A stretch of 64,000 bases of DNA from Amphibalanus amphitrite (taxonomy: Eukaryota; Arthropoda; Thecostraca; Balanomorpha; Balanidae). Below are positions 22,241 through 32,873 of this stretch, one piece after another. Position numbers and translations under genes: made by a program. The stretch is from assembly GCF_019059575.1 (NCBI RefSeq), contig NW_024882200.1:62001-126000 (forward strand), given 5' to 3'. Positions within the stretch are counted from its first letter, which is position 1, and every line of letters starts with the position of its first letter. A model generated the notes under the pieces. That model was not told the DNA's origin. It saw only the letters and a program-made list of their open reading frames with translations, and searched no databases.

Positions 22241-24343
22241 CGAAAAAGGAAGCAACGACGGGCTAAATTGGCAAAGTTGGCTCTATAGACAATCTGCTAT
22301 AGGGCACGTCTAAGTTGGCCGGATCTCATAAGACGGAGTTTATCTTTAGGAAGCACGCACGTCAGCCGGCCAGCCGATGATTGGACCAGAAACAACACAT
22401 AAATGTTCCAGACGTCATCTAACTGGCAGTGTGACACCGGCCGAACCTGCGTTTATCACATGAAGAAAGCAATCTTCTAGGGGGGAACCATGCGGCATAA
22501 CTTGCTAACTAATTGCGGTGGAATGCCGGACACAAGACATCACCGGCTGCTCTAACTGCAGAAGGCTAAGTTGTTTCGAACGGACCACAAGCCAATGCTG
22601 TGAGAACCGGCATCTAGGGGAGGGGTGACGAGCCAAAGCCGAGAGGGAGGTTAGGAAGTTAGCGAGAATGACGGCTAAGGTCAAGGTAAATGCCAAGTAG
22701 AGCAGGTAACGTTAGGGCTAAGAATTTCCTGCATGTTCGCTAAACATCTCACGCAATATCCACCAAAATGATTTTCTCTGAGGATTTCACGCATAGAACA
22801 AAACATCTTTGGGTTGTTCAGTTTGTGCGACATACCACAACAAACGGCGATCACATTTGTCGAAATTCACTGGCCATTGGAGATGATCTAACCAGACGGC
22901 GTTTATATTTGTATAGAAGGTATAACTAGGAAATCATTCTATTTTTTTCGGACAGTAAAAAAAAAAAAAAACTTGCCGTCTCCAGACTAACAATGTTCAG
23001 CGTCTGAGCGCACTTGGCCCGGCTTCCTTAGGGGCTATTCAGAGAGGAAAAAGTGCCTGAATCGGGAATCGCTCGTCCAGTGAACTGTCAAACCGACTCA
23101 CATCATCAGCAGACCGACCTTCACAGACATCGTCCCGTCCCGTTTGCGTCTTTGTCGTTAGTGAGGACACCATGACAGCACAGCCCTGACCTCATTAGCA
23201 GTGACACCGTGACAGCATATCCACGCTTTCAGAAATGACAGCACAGTCCGGCTAACAGTCGTGGCAGCACTTGCTACCATTCGTAGTGAACCAATGCCCG
23301 CACAGCCCCGCTACCCGTCAGTGACACCAGCACAGCCCCGCTCCAGTGACAGCAGCTCAGCCCGTTACCATTCCTGGTGACGCCATACCAGCGCAGCCCG
23401 CTCCCGCGAGGCCCTCGGTGCAGAATGACGCTTCATCGTTAGCCACCGGTTACCCGGCCAAGACATATTAGTTCAACGAAGCCATTATCCGACGGGCCAT
23501 GGGCCGTGACATTTAACAACCGGAAACGGCACGGCCATCGCGACCGGCACCGTTAGCTAATTTAAATAGACTGGCAGTGACCCGCGAGCTACTCTCTCTC
23601 CGGTGCCCATGACCCCGTTGGCTGCAGCTCTGGACATTCGCAGCTCGGTCGGCCGTTGCGTCATCGTCCGCCCAAACTGCCTGACGAGCTATCGCGGCAC
23701 CCGTCCGAGCCGCCCAGGACACACAGCGCACAGCGCGCCGGTTAGGCCGGGTCACGAGGTCACCGCTGAAGAGCCAATTACTCGGCCGGCCGCTACACCT
23801 GTTGCCGAACAATTGGACAAATCGCTTCCGACGGGGTAGCGTCCGGCCGGACTGAGACGGCCGGTACGGTCCGGGCGGGAGGGGAGGAGCGGGGCGGGAC
23901 GGGCGGACAGGTTCACCTGTCGGCAGGGGCGGGGGCGGGGGCGGGAGTGGCTTTGTTAACCTCAGAGGGGCAGCGGGGATGGACGGTACCGGGAGGTAGG
24001 AGGGCGGATACCGGAGCAGTTGAAGCGCTGTCCACTGCATGGTCACTTGAGACGGGGTCAAAGGTCAGTCGAAACGACCGACCGGGCGCCTCGGAGCGTG
24101 ATTCTCCGTACACATGATATAATAAGCACTGACTCATCTTGCTTGCATTCCCTGGCACTGAGTGACAGCAATTTGTGATTCTCCAGGTAAGGATTTGTTG
24201 TTGTTCGGACTTAAAGCCAATCGACCTGTGGCTGGTCCCGAGGTAAGGCAGAATTTCCCTGGCAAGCTTGAACACCTCATTAGAGAACCGTCCCAAAGAG
24301 TGCCAACTGCTCCGAGTACCCCTTCCTCCCATCAGAGTTACGC

Positions 24344-24440
24344 CGTAACTCCTACCATCCCAGGTGTCACCCCGTGACGCCCACCATCCCGCGTGTCACC
24401 CCGTGACGCCCACCATCCCGCGTGCCACCCCGTGACGCCG
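24344..24440. repeat. 29-30 bp tandem repeat, about three copies
   Basis: Units of the form accatcccgcgtgtcacccc plus gtgacgccc recur at about 24354, 24383 and 24412 with few differences. There are no unique spacers, so this is a minisatellite and not a CRISPR array. Confidence 0.8.
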
Positions 24441-25235
24441 CGGCTCGTGACCACTCTCCCTCGCCTCGGATGTCCCCACAGAGGACAGAGCGTGACCATA
24501 AACCGGGCGCAGGCCGTGACTGACACCCACCGCCCCGGGCGCTAACGAGACCGATCGCACGGATGACCCTCACACGGGGACCGTCACCACCCCACCCTAG
24601 CTCGGCAATTAAACATAAGCCGGCAGTGTTTGCAGCTCCACCGAGCCGGATATGGATTATGGGGTGAAATGCAGCACATTTGCAGGTGCCACTGATACCA
24701 TCTGGTCTGTCAATCCGACACAAGGCCTGCCAGAAATGGTAAACAATAAAAATGGCCCGTTCGGGCGTTATGAATAACGAACCACGATGAATAACTAATG
24801 AACAGCCCCATTATCCAACGGCTGGAAACGTATTTACTGAATTCACATTGTCGAATGTATTTCACGCCCAAGCAATACAATGACATAACAAAAACGGGCG
24901 AACTCTGCTGCCACTCGTTTACAGGTGACCGGCCACACTCAAAACTTTTTTACTACCTCCTGGAGGGTTCATTTTCATCAAACCAGCAAAATAAGAGTAT
25001 ATTGAAAGGGTAACTCTTTGCTACCATTATGTGCATAGTAACGGTACGTGGTTAATATGAACTTATTCGCCAGCGAAGAGTATTATTACCATGCAAATAT
25101 CAATATTACTCTCGCGATCCAGATCATCACGAAAACTCTTTCCTTCTGGGTATCGTGACTCGTGTACAGATAGTCGTTTCATGCGTGGATCTTGTTTACC
25201 CTCGTGAAGATGATATTTGAAATGGAATCACTCAG

Positions 25236-25321
25236 CCAATCAGAAACGAGATCGGCCGTTTGCGGTTTGAAGGCCGCGCGCATCTGTCAGTTTTCGGCCG
25301 TTGGTCTCCGAGAGCGGATGT
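25236..25321 (+). promoter_or_regulatory. Inr plus DPE core promoter with CCAAT box
   Basis: An initiator TCAGTT at 25287-25292 puts the start site A at 25289. At exactly +28 to +33 stands GGATGT (25316-25321), which fits the DPE consensus RGWYVT, and +24 is G as preferred in DPE promoters. A CCAAT box lies at 25236-25240, about 50 bp upstream, and no TATA box is present. This spacing is the classic arthropod TATA-less architecture. It points along the plus strand, opposite to the CUX1/CASP gene. Confidence 0.55.
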
Positions 25322-25409
25322 GAGCAGTGTCGGTGCCGCGCGGCGTGGCCGCTGGTGATTGTGCTTGCGTGTTGTTCATCGCCTATAGAGCCTCTGTGGA
25401 CATTTTATT
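25289..25409 (+). ncRNA. Predicted non-coding leader exon 1
   Basis: The stretch runs from the predicted start site to a consensus gtaagtac donor at 25410 and is 121 nt long. Its only early ATG (25318) is followed at once by a stop, so it would be 5' UTR or part of a non-coding RNA. It is GC-rich. It would be spliced to the small exon at 25474-25503. Confidence 0.4.
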
Positions 25410-25473
25410 GTAAGTACCGATGTGCTAGAGCATTGCATGCCGTTGAGTGGTGCTAATTTGACCTGGTTAACAG

Positions 25474-25503
25474 GACCCCGTGCACGGCCACGTGGCCTAG
25501 GTT
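25474..25503 (+). ncRNA. Predicted 30-nt leader micro-exon 2
   Basis: A perfect branch-like tgctaat lies about 20 bp before the acceptor ggttaacag. The block of 30 nt ends at a strong gtgagtacg donor at 25504. It contains a stop in one frame and looks untranslated. Later exons of this transcript were not identified. Confidence 0.35.
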
Positions 25504-25965
25504 GTGAGTACGTACATTAATTTTGTTGTGATGCTACAAGTTTATGCATTTTGTTGGTGACTTTGAAAAAGCCGTGCACTGTAGTGATCCAGTCTCATTA
25601 TCTCACGCAGACGGGCGACCACCCAGGAACGCCGTCGCTCTCTTCAAATATTGTGCGCTGTGCCTTATCCAATATGAGGGCGCTGAATGTCTTGTATTCA
25701 CATTCAAAGTGCATTCAAGTTGTATCGTGGTGTTTATTTACCGCGCTTGTGCATTGCTGATTGCTGAACGCTTCGTATAAATTCGTATGCATAAGTGAAG
25801 AGTCTCACAATGTGCATGGCTGGTGTGCCCCTCGTATTGTTTGTACGGAAGCCAAATATACATTGTTGCTCTTGAAGCATGTTTTTTTAGTTGGTGAGCT
25901 CCGGTTAACAGAAGCTTCGTGAAGCTTCTGAAGCAAGCGTCTGTGAGTCTGTTACCATCCTCTGG

Positions 25966-26335
25966 GGGGTTTACACTAAAGGAAAGAGTAAACATTACCA
26001 TGTGACAAAGGGTAGGTCAGAAGAATACGCTCTCTGTAGGAGGGTAAAGCACAGAGTAGATGATGCGTTACTCCCTAGAAAAGGGTTCCGTTTAAGATTT
26101 ACCCTTTCAAAGAGTGTAACCCGAAAAATGTTACACTCTAGACAAGAGTAAATCAAAAGAGTTTACCATTCAGAAGATGGTAAAAAACGTCTGTGTGTCA
26201 TGTTACCCCTCCCTGGCGAGTTTACTCTTCATGAAATAGTAAAATGTACCATCTGGAAGGTGGTAAAAAACGTCTGTGTGTCAAGCTACCATGCTATGGC
26301 GGGTTTACCATTCAGGAAATGGTAAAAAAGTTTTC
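25966..26335. repeat. Array of short TTTACC/GGTAAA hairpins
   Basis: Seven or eight imperfect palindromes of 20-25 bp, such as tttaccattcaggaaatggt, tttactcttcatgaaatagt and tttaccattcagaagatggt (each closing with aaa), are separated by linkers of about 15-60 bp. The last two units share the linker ggtaaaaaacgtctgtgtgt at 26179 and 26262, a period of 83 bp. Stems pair 6-9 bp. There is no coding frame of note. It may be the remains of a transposon with many subterminal palindromes. Confidence 0.6.
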
Positions 26336-26429
26336 AGTGCAGTTTCCAGCACTACCCTTGCAACATTGCAATATCCCTGCACCTCCCCAGCACCTGAGCA
26401 CCAACGCGTTATGTTGCACGGGTGACCGG

Positions 26430-26720
26430 CAGCCGGCGATCGACCGTCATCGGACTCCTGCGGCGTCATCAGCATCGCTCAGCGCGCCGCCGCCGTCAGT
26501 CGCCGCCGCGGGGCGTCATCGACCGATCGACCGGCGATCGGCGTCATCACGGAACGTCATCCAGTCGTCATCGCGGACCGTCATCCGTCGCCATCTGTTC
26601 ATCATGCTTCACTTCCGTTATCAGCCTTCATCACCTGTCATTTAGCAGTCATCCTTAGCTACCACTACCAGCCGTCATCAACCGTCATCCTTAAGCTACC
26701 GTCATTAACCGTCATCCGGC
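26430..26720. repeat. Degenerate CGTCATC-rich minisatellite
   Basis: More than a dozen copies of cgtcatc or gtcatc occur at irregular 10-25 bp spacing, some as accgtcatcc. Each contains a TGACG half-site on the minus strand, the core bound by CREB/ATF proteins. Whether this is functional or only repeat-derived cannot be told. Confidence 0.55.
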
Positions 26721-29700
26721 CGTGATCCGTTACCGCCGGCGCCACTATGGTGCCGTCATCAGCGTCTCATTACACCGCCTGTCGCGGAGTGTCACCAACA
26801 TGGCGGCGCACCATCATCAACACACCAATATGGCGTCTGAATAGCTCACCAAGTCGGCCAAAAACACCACACACCGTTCGGTGACACTAACTCCGTCGGC
26901 ATGCACCACCGCAGGCGGCGCTATCAACAATTAAATCTTTCCAAACGCTGCGTCTAAGACGCGACTTTTCAGCCAACTGGATGATGGCGCGATAGGGAAT
27001 ATTTTGAAATAATTGCCGCCGCCTTTTGTTGTGTCGCGTTCCGATTGCGATGGGCCAAGGGCTCATTTCCGCTGTGGTCACAGAGTGAGATGGCGTGATA
27101 GCGGGCCTTCATTGTGGCTCCACTGGACGGAGGCGGCCCGCAGAGGTGGGCCAATTAGTGGGGTAAAACATGTCGGTGGAGGCGCCCGGCCAGCCGCGCC
27201 CGGTGTGTGTGTATTTAGTGCGGCTCATCCCCGACACTGTCCTGGGGTGGACGCCCAACAGGTGTGTGACTGACACACGGCAGGTCGGCTGCCGACCGTG
27301 GTGAGGAACGACATCTATTGTGTCAGAGGTAAGCGCCGACTCGTCATGGATACTGGACAGGCGGTGAGATGGGGAAATTTAACCGCAAGAACTGACTCCT
27401 TTTGCGAGCCAGTGCATGACATAATTCGATCATGCCAGCAGATAAGATGTGCTCTAACACCACAATATCCAGCGGAAAACAATCTAAAATGGCTTTGAAA
27501 ATGAATATTAAGAAGACCCCACACTTAGGTTGCATTAACCAATCAATTTGTCCCAAACTAACAGTCTACACTCTACACTATCGCTGCCTCCCGCACCCCC
27601 TTTCCCACGACATCATGCACCCCTCCCTCTCTGCCTCGCCCCTCTCTCTGCCCCATCAGTGCCCGATTACCCGACATCATTGAGCCGGCGGTGGCGGCGA
27701 CAGGTGCGCAGTGACGCGCCGCCGCCGTCTCCGTCCCCGCCGAACGCCGCGTCGAACGGCGGAGACGCTCCCCGACGCCCGATGACAAAGCGCCGGATAC
27801 AGTGATGGGCAGTAAACCGTCCACCAGTCGACGGTCGCACGCCACCGGCGTACGACTCACTAATGGTGAGGATAGCGAGATGGACACTGTTGGGCCAACA
27901 GGGCCGACTGGGAGGGGTGAGTGGGTGGCCGACAGAGGGGAGGGGGTACTGGAGAGTGGAGATGGTTGTGGAGGGTCAGCAGCCTTGGGCAAGAAGCACG
28001 CGAGGGCTTTGAATGCATGAGAAGGTTGAGTCACACTCTGCTCAACGTGACCTTGGATGGTAACCTGCTCATAAACGCTAAAGTGTCTCCAAAGAAAACA
28101 TCAAAAATGGAAAATGAAGAGACAAATACCAAAAAATAATCAATCACCTTCATACCTATGATTCTTCTAACTAAACAACACACGAATTATTCCCAATGAT
28201 CATCAGGCTCAGGTACGCGATTCATCCCTTTGTTTGCCACCACCGAGAGTGTGGCCAGTGCTCGGCTTCACGCATACCGCTCATTTGGGTCACCGTAACG
28301 AGCCGTACGCACCGGTCCACTGTGCTGTGTGATAGCACACACACTGTGCTGCACTGCTGCACCGAGCTGCGGTATTACGTCAGATTACGCTACTCCGTAT
28401 TGTGTGGCGCCAGTTTCGCCGCATTGCGCTGCGATCTACTGTTCCATTCAGCCCCGGTGAGTGTGCCGTGTGTGTGTGTGTGTGTGTGAGAGCGGGTGAC
28501 CCCCGTGGGGTGAGCGGAGCTCTGCCGCCTGCACGCCGGCCACCTCAGACTCTGTGCACGCGCCGCACCTCGACAGAGGAGAGCGACCCCCGGCCGGCCG
28601 GCCGGCCCACCTGGTCAGCGGTACCATTATGCGCCCGTGCACGGCGCCGCGCCGCCAGCCGCGCACAATTAGTGCTAATTCAATAGCTGTAAGGAGGCCG
28701 CTCTGCCGGTCTGCTGGTCTGCTGCCGCGCCGCAGGAGTCGATGGTAGCGCCCCGTGCGGCCGCGGAGGCACGGGGAAGGTCGGTATATGCAGGAGTGAG
28801 GAAGAACAGGACCCATGGAGAGCGAAGAGGGCAGAGGGAAGAGCGCGGATGGAACGGAGAACGGAAGAGGGGCCAAGGTGTTACGATGATTGAGCAGGGG
28901 AGCGTGAAGATCAGCTGAAACGTCACAGGAGGCTTAAAAAAAACTACCAAGGTCAAAGCGGGCTACCAGATCACAGTTGACTCCAATTACGTTAGACGAC
29001 AGATGGTGAATGACTTAGCAACAAATAAACACCCACATACAAATATGCATTTCCATATGCTAAGCTTTGTGTCTCTCACCTTTGTTACCTACTTGCAATT
29101 GCAAGGAACAGAACGCTACCTGGCTGAACTATATAACGACTCTCAGAAAAAGATGCTATATAGGAATGTGCCTACAGAAACTTGAACACAATTAAAAACG
29201 TAATGGTTCGGTCTCCATCAGACAAAGGCCCATAGCGCAATGGTTTACCGGGACATTACCTCACGAGTGTGAGTGGGACGTGCTCGATCATGCGCCTCAC
29301 TAATGGCCATTGGAGCGCGCACGGTCGCGCCGGCGTCAGGCCGACGGCGCCGAACCAGATGGCAGCCTCTTATCTTTCCGTAGGCGGCCGAATGAAATGG
29401 CACTGTAACGGAACCCGGTCCCAGCCATTTATTACCGTCGCCACTGGGCAGATGATAAAACAGAATAGAAATCGCCCACAACGAGAGCTCCAGGCGGCCT
29501 GAGCCCTGCGCGGCTCAACGAGCCGGATCGATACAGGTCGGCGCGACGGCCAGGAAATGCCCCGACAGTATGACGAAGGTGACCTTCTTGATGGCACAAT
29601 ATAGCATGCCGGCAGCCGCAATGACCAGGCCATTGCAAGTCATGAAGCAGGCGCCCTTTGACGCCAATTGAATAACCGAACTGAACTGGCAACTTAGCAC

Positions 29701-31026
29701 CCGGCCAGCGCATTCAATTTTGTGCACGGCGGTTCACACTGGTGGCGCCAACCACAGCTCACTGAGCGGAGCGCTTATTGCCGGTATGAACACGATCTCA
29801 TTAACACTCTCCCTCGCGCCCGACAGTCGCCCAGTTAGTGCTCAAAGCGCGGCCGACAGAGGCGTCGGCATTCAGAGGCGGTAAGATCGCGCAGCGCTCG
29901 TCCTGGACCGTCCTCGCAGTCCTCCACAGGGTCTCTGTGGCGCCCGGCTCACTCGATCGGCCTCTGCACTCTGCAGTGCCCAGTAGCCGGGGTCCAGTTC
30001 GGGCGACGAGAGGCGGCGGCCGGCCGCACCTGACGGACCCCACCGGGCGCCGCTAATACTCTAATTGATGCAAATCGGCCGCGCTGTTCGGCAATAATTA
30101 CCTATCAGCGCAGCACGGCAGCTAATGGCTCGCTGCGCAGACGGGCCGCCGTCTGCACGCCTCTGCAGCGGCAGCGCGCGGCGCCGCCAGACGTCATCGG
30201 GGCGCCGGCAGACGTCATCAGAGCGCCGGCGCAGACGCCATCAGCGAGCGCGCCGTGTCGGCAGTGGGCGTCATCGAACGTCAGCAACTATTATCGGAAC
30301 TTTTATGTTTTCATCAATAGGCACTGTAAGACGGAGGTGATGAACTGTCCACTACAGCTACCACAAACCAACCAGAGCTCGAAGTCACATGCACCACATA
30401 CCACAATCCACCAAGGTAGAAATTTCAATGCAAGAAGCCTCAGCTCCCCTGCCATAATCACCATCTACCGCCAAGCTCCCACGCCCTACCCGGCAGTGAC
30501 CTCAGGCAGTCCCAGTCCAGGTGGCTCATGAGACCTCCATCCCTCCCCCCCCCGCACTCGAACCGCCCACCCGCGCCACTGAGAAGCCATAAACCACGCG
30601 GTGCATAATGTGCGCTCTTTTACCGGGCGGTGCACGGTGGGGCACAATACCGCTCCGCCGCCGCCGGTCACGGAAGTACTCGGCGTCGACCGGCCAGTTA
30701 CTTATGTACCCGGCGAGCCGCATGAATAAGCAAACAAACTGTAATTAGCGGTGTTAAATTCGCTCAAACGCCGGCAGGGCGGTGGCCGCCGGCGACGCTG
30801 GGCGGTGGGCGGGGGCGGGGTGGGGCGGGTGCAATGGGTGGAGTCGCCTGTACTGACTTCCCTGGCCAGGTGGCCAGTTAGGGAGGCCCATGAGCACCCA
30901 GTCGCAGGCTGTGCCATCCTGTATTTGTAATAGAAGCACGCAGAGACCCTCGGCGAAGGAAAGCGGTATTTGCAGCCAGCAAAAGGGTCTGAAGAAACAA
31001 AAAGGACGAAATTGTAGCTTGTCCCT
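26721..31026. other. GC-rich islands and unannotated sequence
   Basis: GC-rich islands lie at about 27.0-27.3, 27.65-27.8, 28.4-28.8, 29.27-29.5, 29.8-30.3 and 30.5-30.85 kb. A 22-bp TG repeat is at 28467-28488. At 30050-30105 an octamer-like atgcaaat and a gcaataattacc core lie close together. A hydrophobic minus-strand ORF at about 29515-29690 is described in the findings. No confirmed gene was recognised. Confidence 0.4.
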
Positions 31027-31287
31027 CTACCTAGCTAAATATAAGGGAGCTCCGTAACCCTTAGTCACATTCACGTCCACGTCCACATCCTCTTCCGTCA
31101 TCCCAGAGTTCCAGCCACACAGTCCGCCCCCGCGGTGGCACACCGGTGTCAGTTTTCCGCCAGGGCTGCGGTTTTCTGCCTGAGGTAGCTCCAACCAGCC
31201 GCCTCCAAAGGCACGTGCGGCGGTGGCAATGAGTGCACAATAGACAACAGTGGCGGTCACCAGCTGACACAATGTGCACGATGACAT
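31027..31287 (-). CDS. Possible small secreted peptide precursor (unconfirmed)
   Basis: The minus-strand ORF of 86 codons starts at a true ATG (31287). It opens MSSCTLCQLVTATVVYCALI, then ATAARA: a hydrophobic core followed by an AxA-type signal-peptidase site. The predicted mature part begins FGGGWLELPQAENRSPGGKL and contains one close cysteine pair (TPVCHRGGGLCGWNSG) and an acidic DVDVDVNV stretch. This layout suits a neuropeptide or small secreted protein, but I recognise no family. The Kozak context is weak and no polyadenylation signal follows closely. A splice donor-like AG/gtagag coincides with the stop region, so a longer spliced product is possible. It could also be a chance ORF. Confidence 0.3.
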   Translation of the reverse strand: MSSCTLCQLVTATVVYCALIATAARAFGGGWLELPQAENRSPGGKLTPVCHRGGGLCGWNSGMTEEDVDVDVNVTKGYGAPLYLAR

Positions 31288-32264
31288 GCGGTGTTGACGG
31301 CAGCAGCATCTGGGGTGGTATGATAACGGCAACAGAGTCGCTGACGACAGTGAACTGAGGGATATTATGATGGAAGCGAGATGACGGGTTGGCAGAGGAA
31401 GGGGTAAAGGTGAAGGTGGCGTTGAAGTTTAGCTAAAATCAAAGTGAGGCAGCGTGGTTAAACGTGCCGATAACGGCTGAGTGGTGGGGATAATGATGAG
31501 GATGAGGATGAGGAATGATGAAGGGATAATGATCAAAATCGTGACAACGAACGCCTAACTATATTGAGCTCCTTCTTGTGATTGTGTGAACATCCTTTCG
31601 GCCAGCAGGTCATCGTCCACCATTCTAACATCTAAGCAGTAGCCGGGAAAACACCTCCATTGCCCAGTTTTCAGTCTGCCAGTCGCGACAGCCGTCGGCA
31701 GAACGCCCTCGAGTCACGGCGGCCCCAGCAGGGGTCACGGCAGCAGGTCGTCAACAAACTACCAACATGAAGGTAACAAATTACCAGCACCCTGTTCCAT
31801 TTACAATATTTTTATGTGGTTTGCAGCCTGCAGCGGACACCACCGCCTCGGTGATTGGTAGGGTAAACTGTGGTTTAATTGCGCAGGGAGGTCGATAATT
31901 ACCTTGTTTGACGTTTTGGCACACGAAAGGGCACGGTTCATTACAATACTGCATGCCTGCATTTGCGCCGCTGGTAGTTCGCTAGTGCTCGGCTGTGTTA
32001 TTGAACCAATCTGTAAAGAGCGGTGTCCAATGGCACCCTGAAATGCACTGTTCAGGATGTAGACGGAAGAGCATTACTTATTAACAGCACTCATAACTAC
32101 CGCCTGGCCCAAAGTGCATCGAGCCTGGCCTCAGTGCTGTTATTACCAGTTACCATCCAACCGAAAGAAGTGCAATCCACGGTAAGTGGGATTCAAAACC
32201 CAAACGTTGGAGCCGGGGAAGTGGCGGCGCATCCCTCGGGCAGGTACGGCTCGCGCGAGATTAA
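31288..32264. other. Unannotated interval
   Basis: Short GATGAG repeats occur at about 31490-31535. An initiator-like ctcagttc lies on the minus strand near 31353, 65 bp upstream of the small ORF, without a matching DPE. Nothing else was recognised. Confidence 0.4.
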
Positions 32265-32454
32265 GCGGTAGGTTTTGCACTTTTACCTTTCCGTTTATAT
32301 CTCAGAAACTAATCGATCTACGATGAAGCCATTTTACACGATCATGGCCGGCTTGTTACCCAACAAGTCGATCGCATCTTCAACACTTAAAAGCTGAAGA
32401 CGACGAAGATATAGCCTGAAATACACTAAATTTTCTAGGTGCAAAACCTACCGC
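32265..32454. mobile_element. PIF/Harbinger-like MITE
   Basis: Perfect 16-bp inverted repeats GCGGTAGGTTTTGCAC and GTGCAAAACCTACCGC bound 190 bp and are flanked by TAA on both sides (32262-32264 and 32455-32457). A 3-bp TWA target duplication is characteristic of PIF/Harbinger. There is no ORF. It lies less than 400 bp past CUX exon D. Confidence 0.7.
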
Positions 32455-32588
32455 TAAAACCCGCGAGACGTGTACATAACGTCTGTTAAATACCGTATCC
32501 GTTCCGAAGCGAAGTGGAAGACCACAGATCCTGCTCCTTCACTTAATTAAGAAGAATGTGTGGTCGATGACGAAGATATGATGAAGAC

Positions 32589-32798
<210 letters not shown>

Positions 32799-32824
32799 AC
32801 ATACAGCATGCCAGGGGTACTCAC

Positions 32825-32873
32825 GTGATTCGCACGCTCCAGGTCCTCCAACACCATGTCCAGTTCGTCAGAC
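32825..32873 (-). CDS. CUX1: CUX1/CASP coiled-coil exon D
   Basis: This 49-nt minus-strand exon follows a gtctccccacag acceptor and ends at a gtgagtacc donor. One base completes the arginine codon from exon C, then SDELDMVLEDLERANH follows, ending in phase 0. The human CUX1/CASP counterpart, as I recall it, is ADEIEMIMTDLERANQ, so DLERAN is fully conserved. The next expected segment (RAEVAQREAETLREQL in vertebrates) was looked for on the minus strand down to position 1 and not found, so the following intron probably exceeds 32 kb. The donor is followed within 27 bases by a 206-base CT tract in the direction of transcription, which is unusual. Confidence 0.88.

Larger units (their letters stand above)
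21991..25230. other. GC-rich interval with degenerate repeats, no gene recognised
   Basis: GC-rich stretches (22.0-22.25, 23.5-24.1 and 24.4-24.65 kb) alternate with ordinary sequence. At 23160-23410 a roughly 35-bp motif (gtgacaccatgacagcacagcccgcta) recurs in degenerate form. A 28-bp G-rich run (ggggcgggggcgggggcgggag) lies near 23926-23947. Open frames here have no recognised domain. Confidence 0.4.

Noticed and set aside
22505-22696. 63-codon ORF with an apparent signal peptide
   Set aside because: The first codon is TTG and no ATG precedes the hydrophobic stretch in frame.
24344-24440. CRISPR-like direct repeats
   Set aside because: Units abut with no unique spacers in an animal genome; ordinary minisatellite.
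29228-29300. tRNA gene starting near gcccatagcgcaatggttta
   Set aside because: Box A fits, but there is no GGTTCGA box B at the right distance and no cloverleaf.
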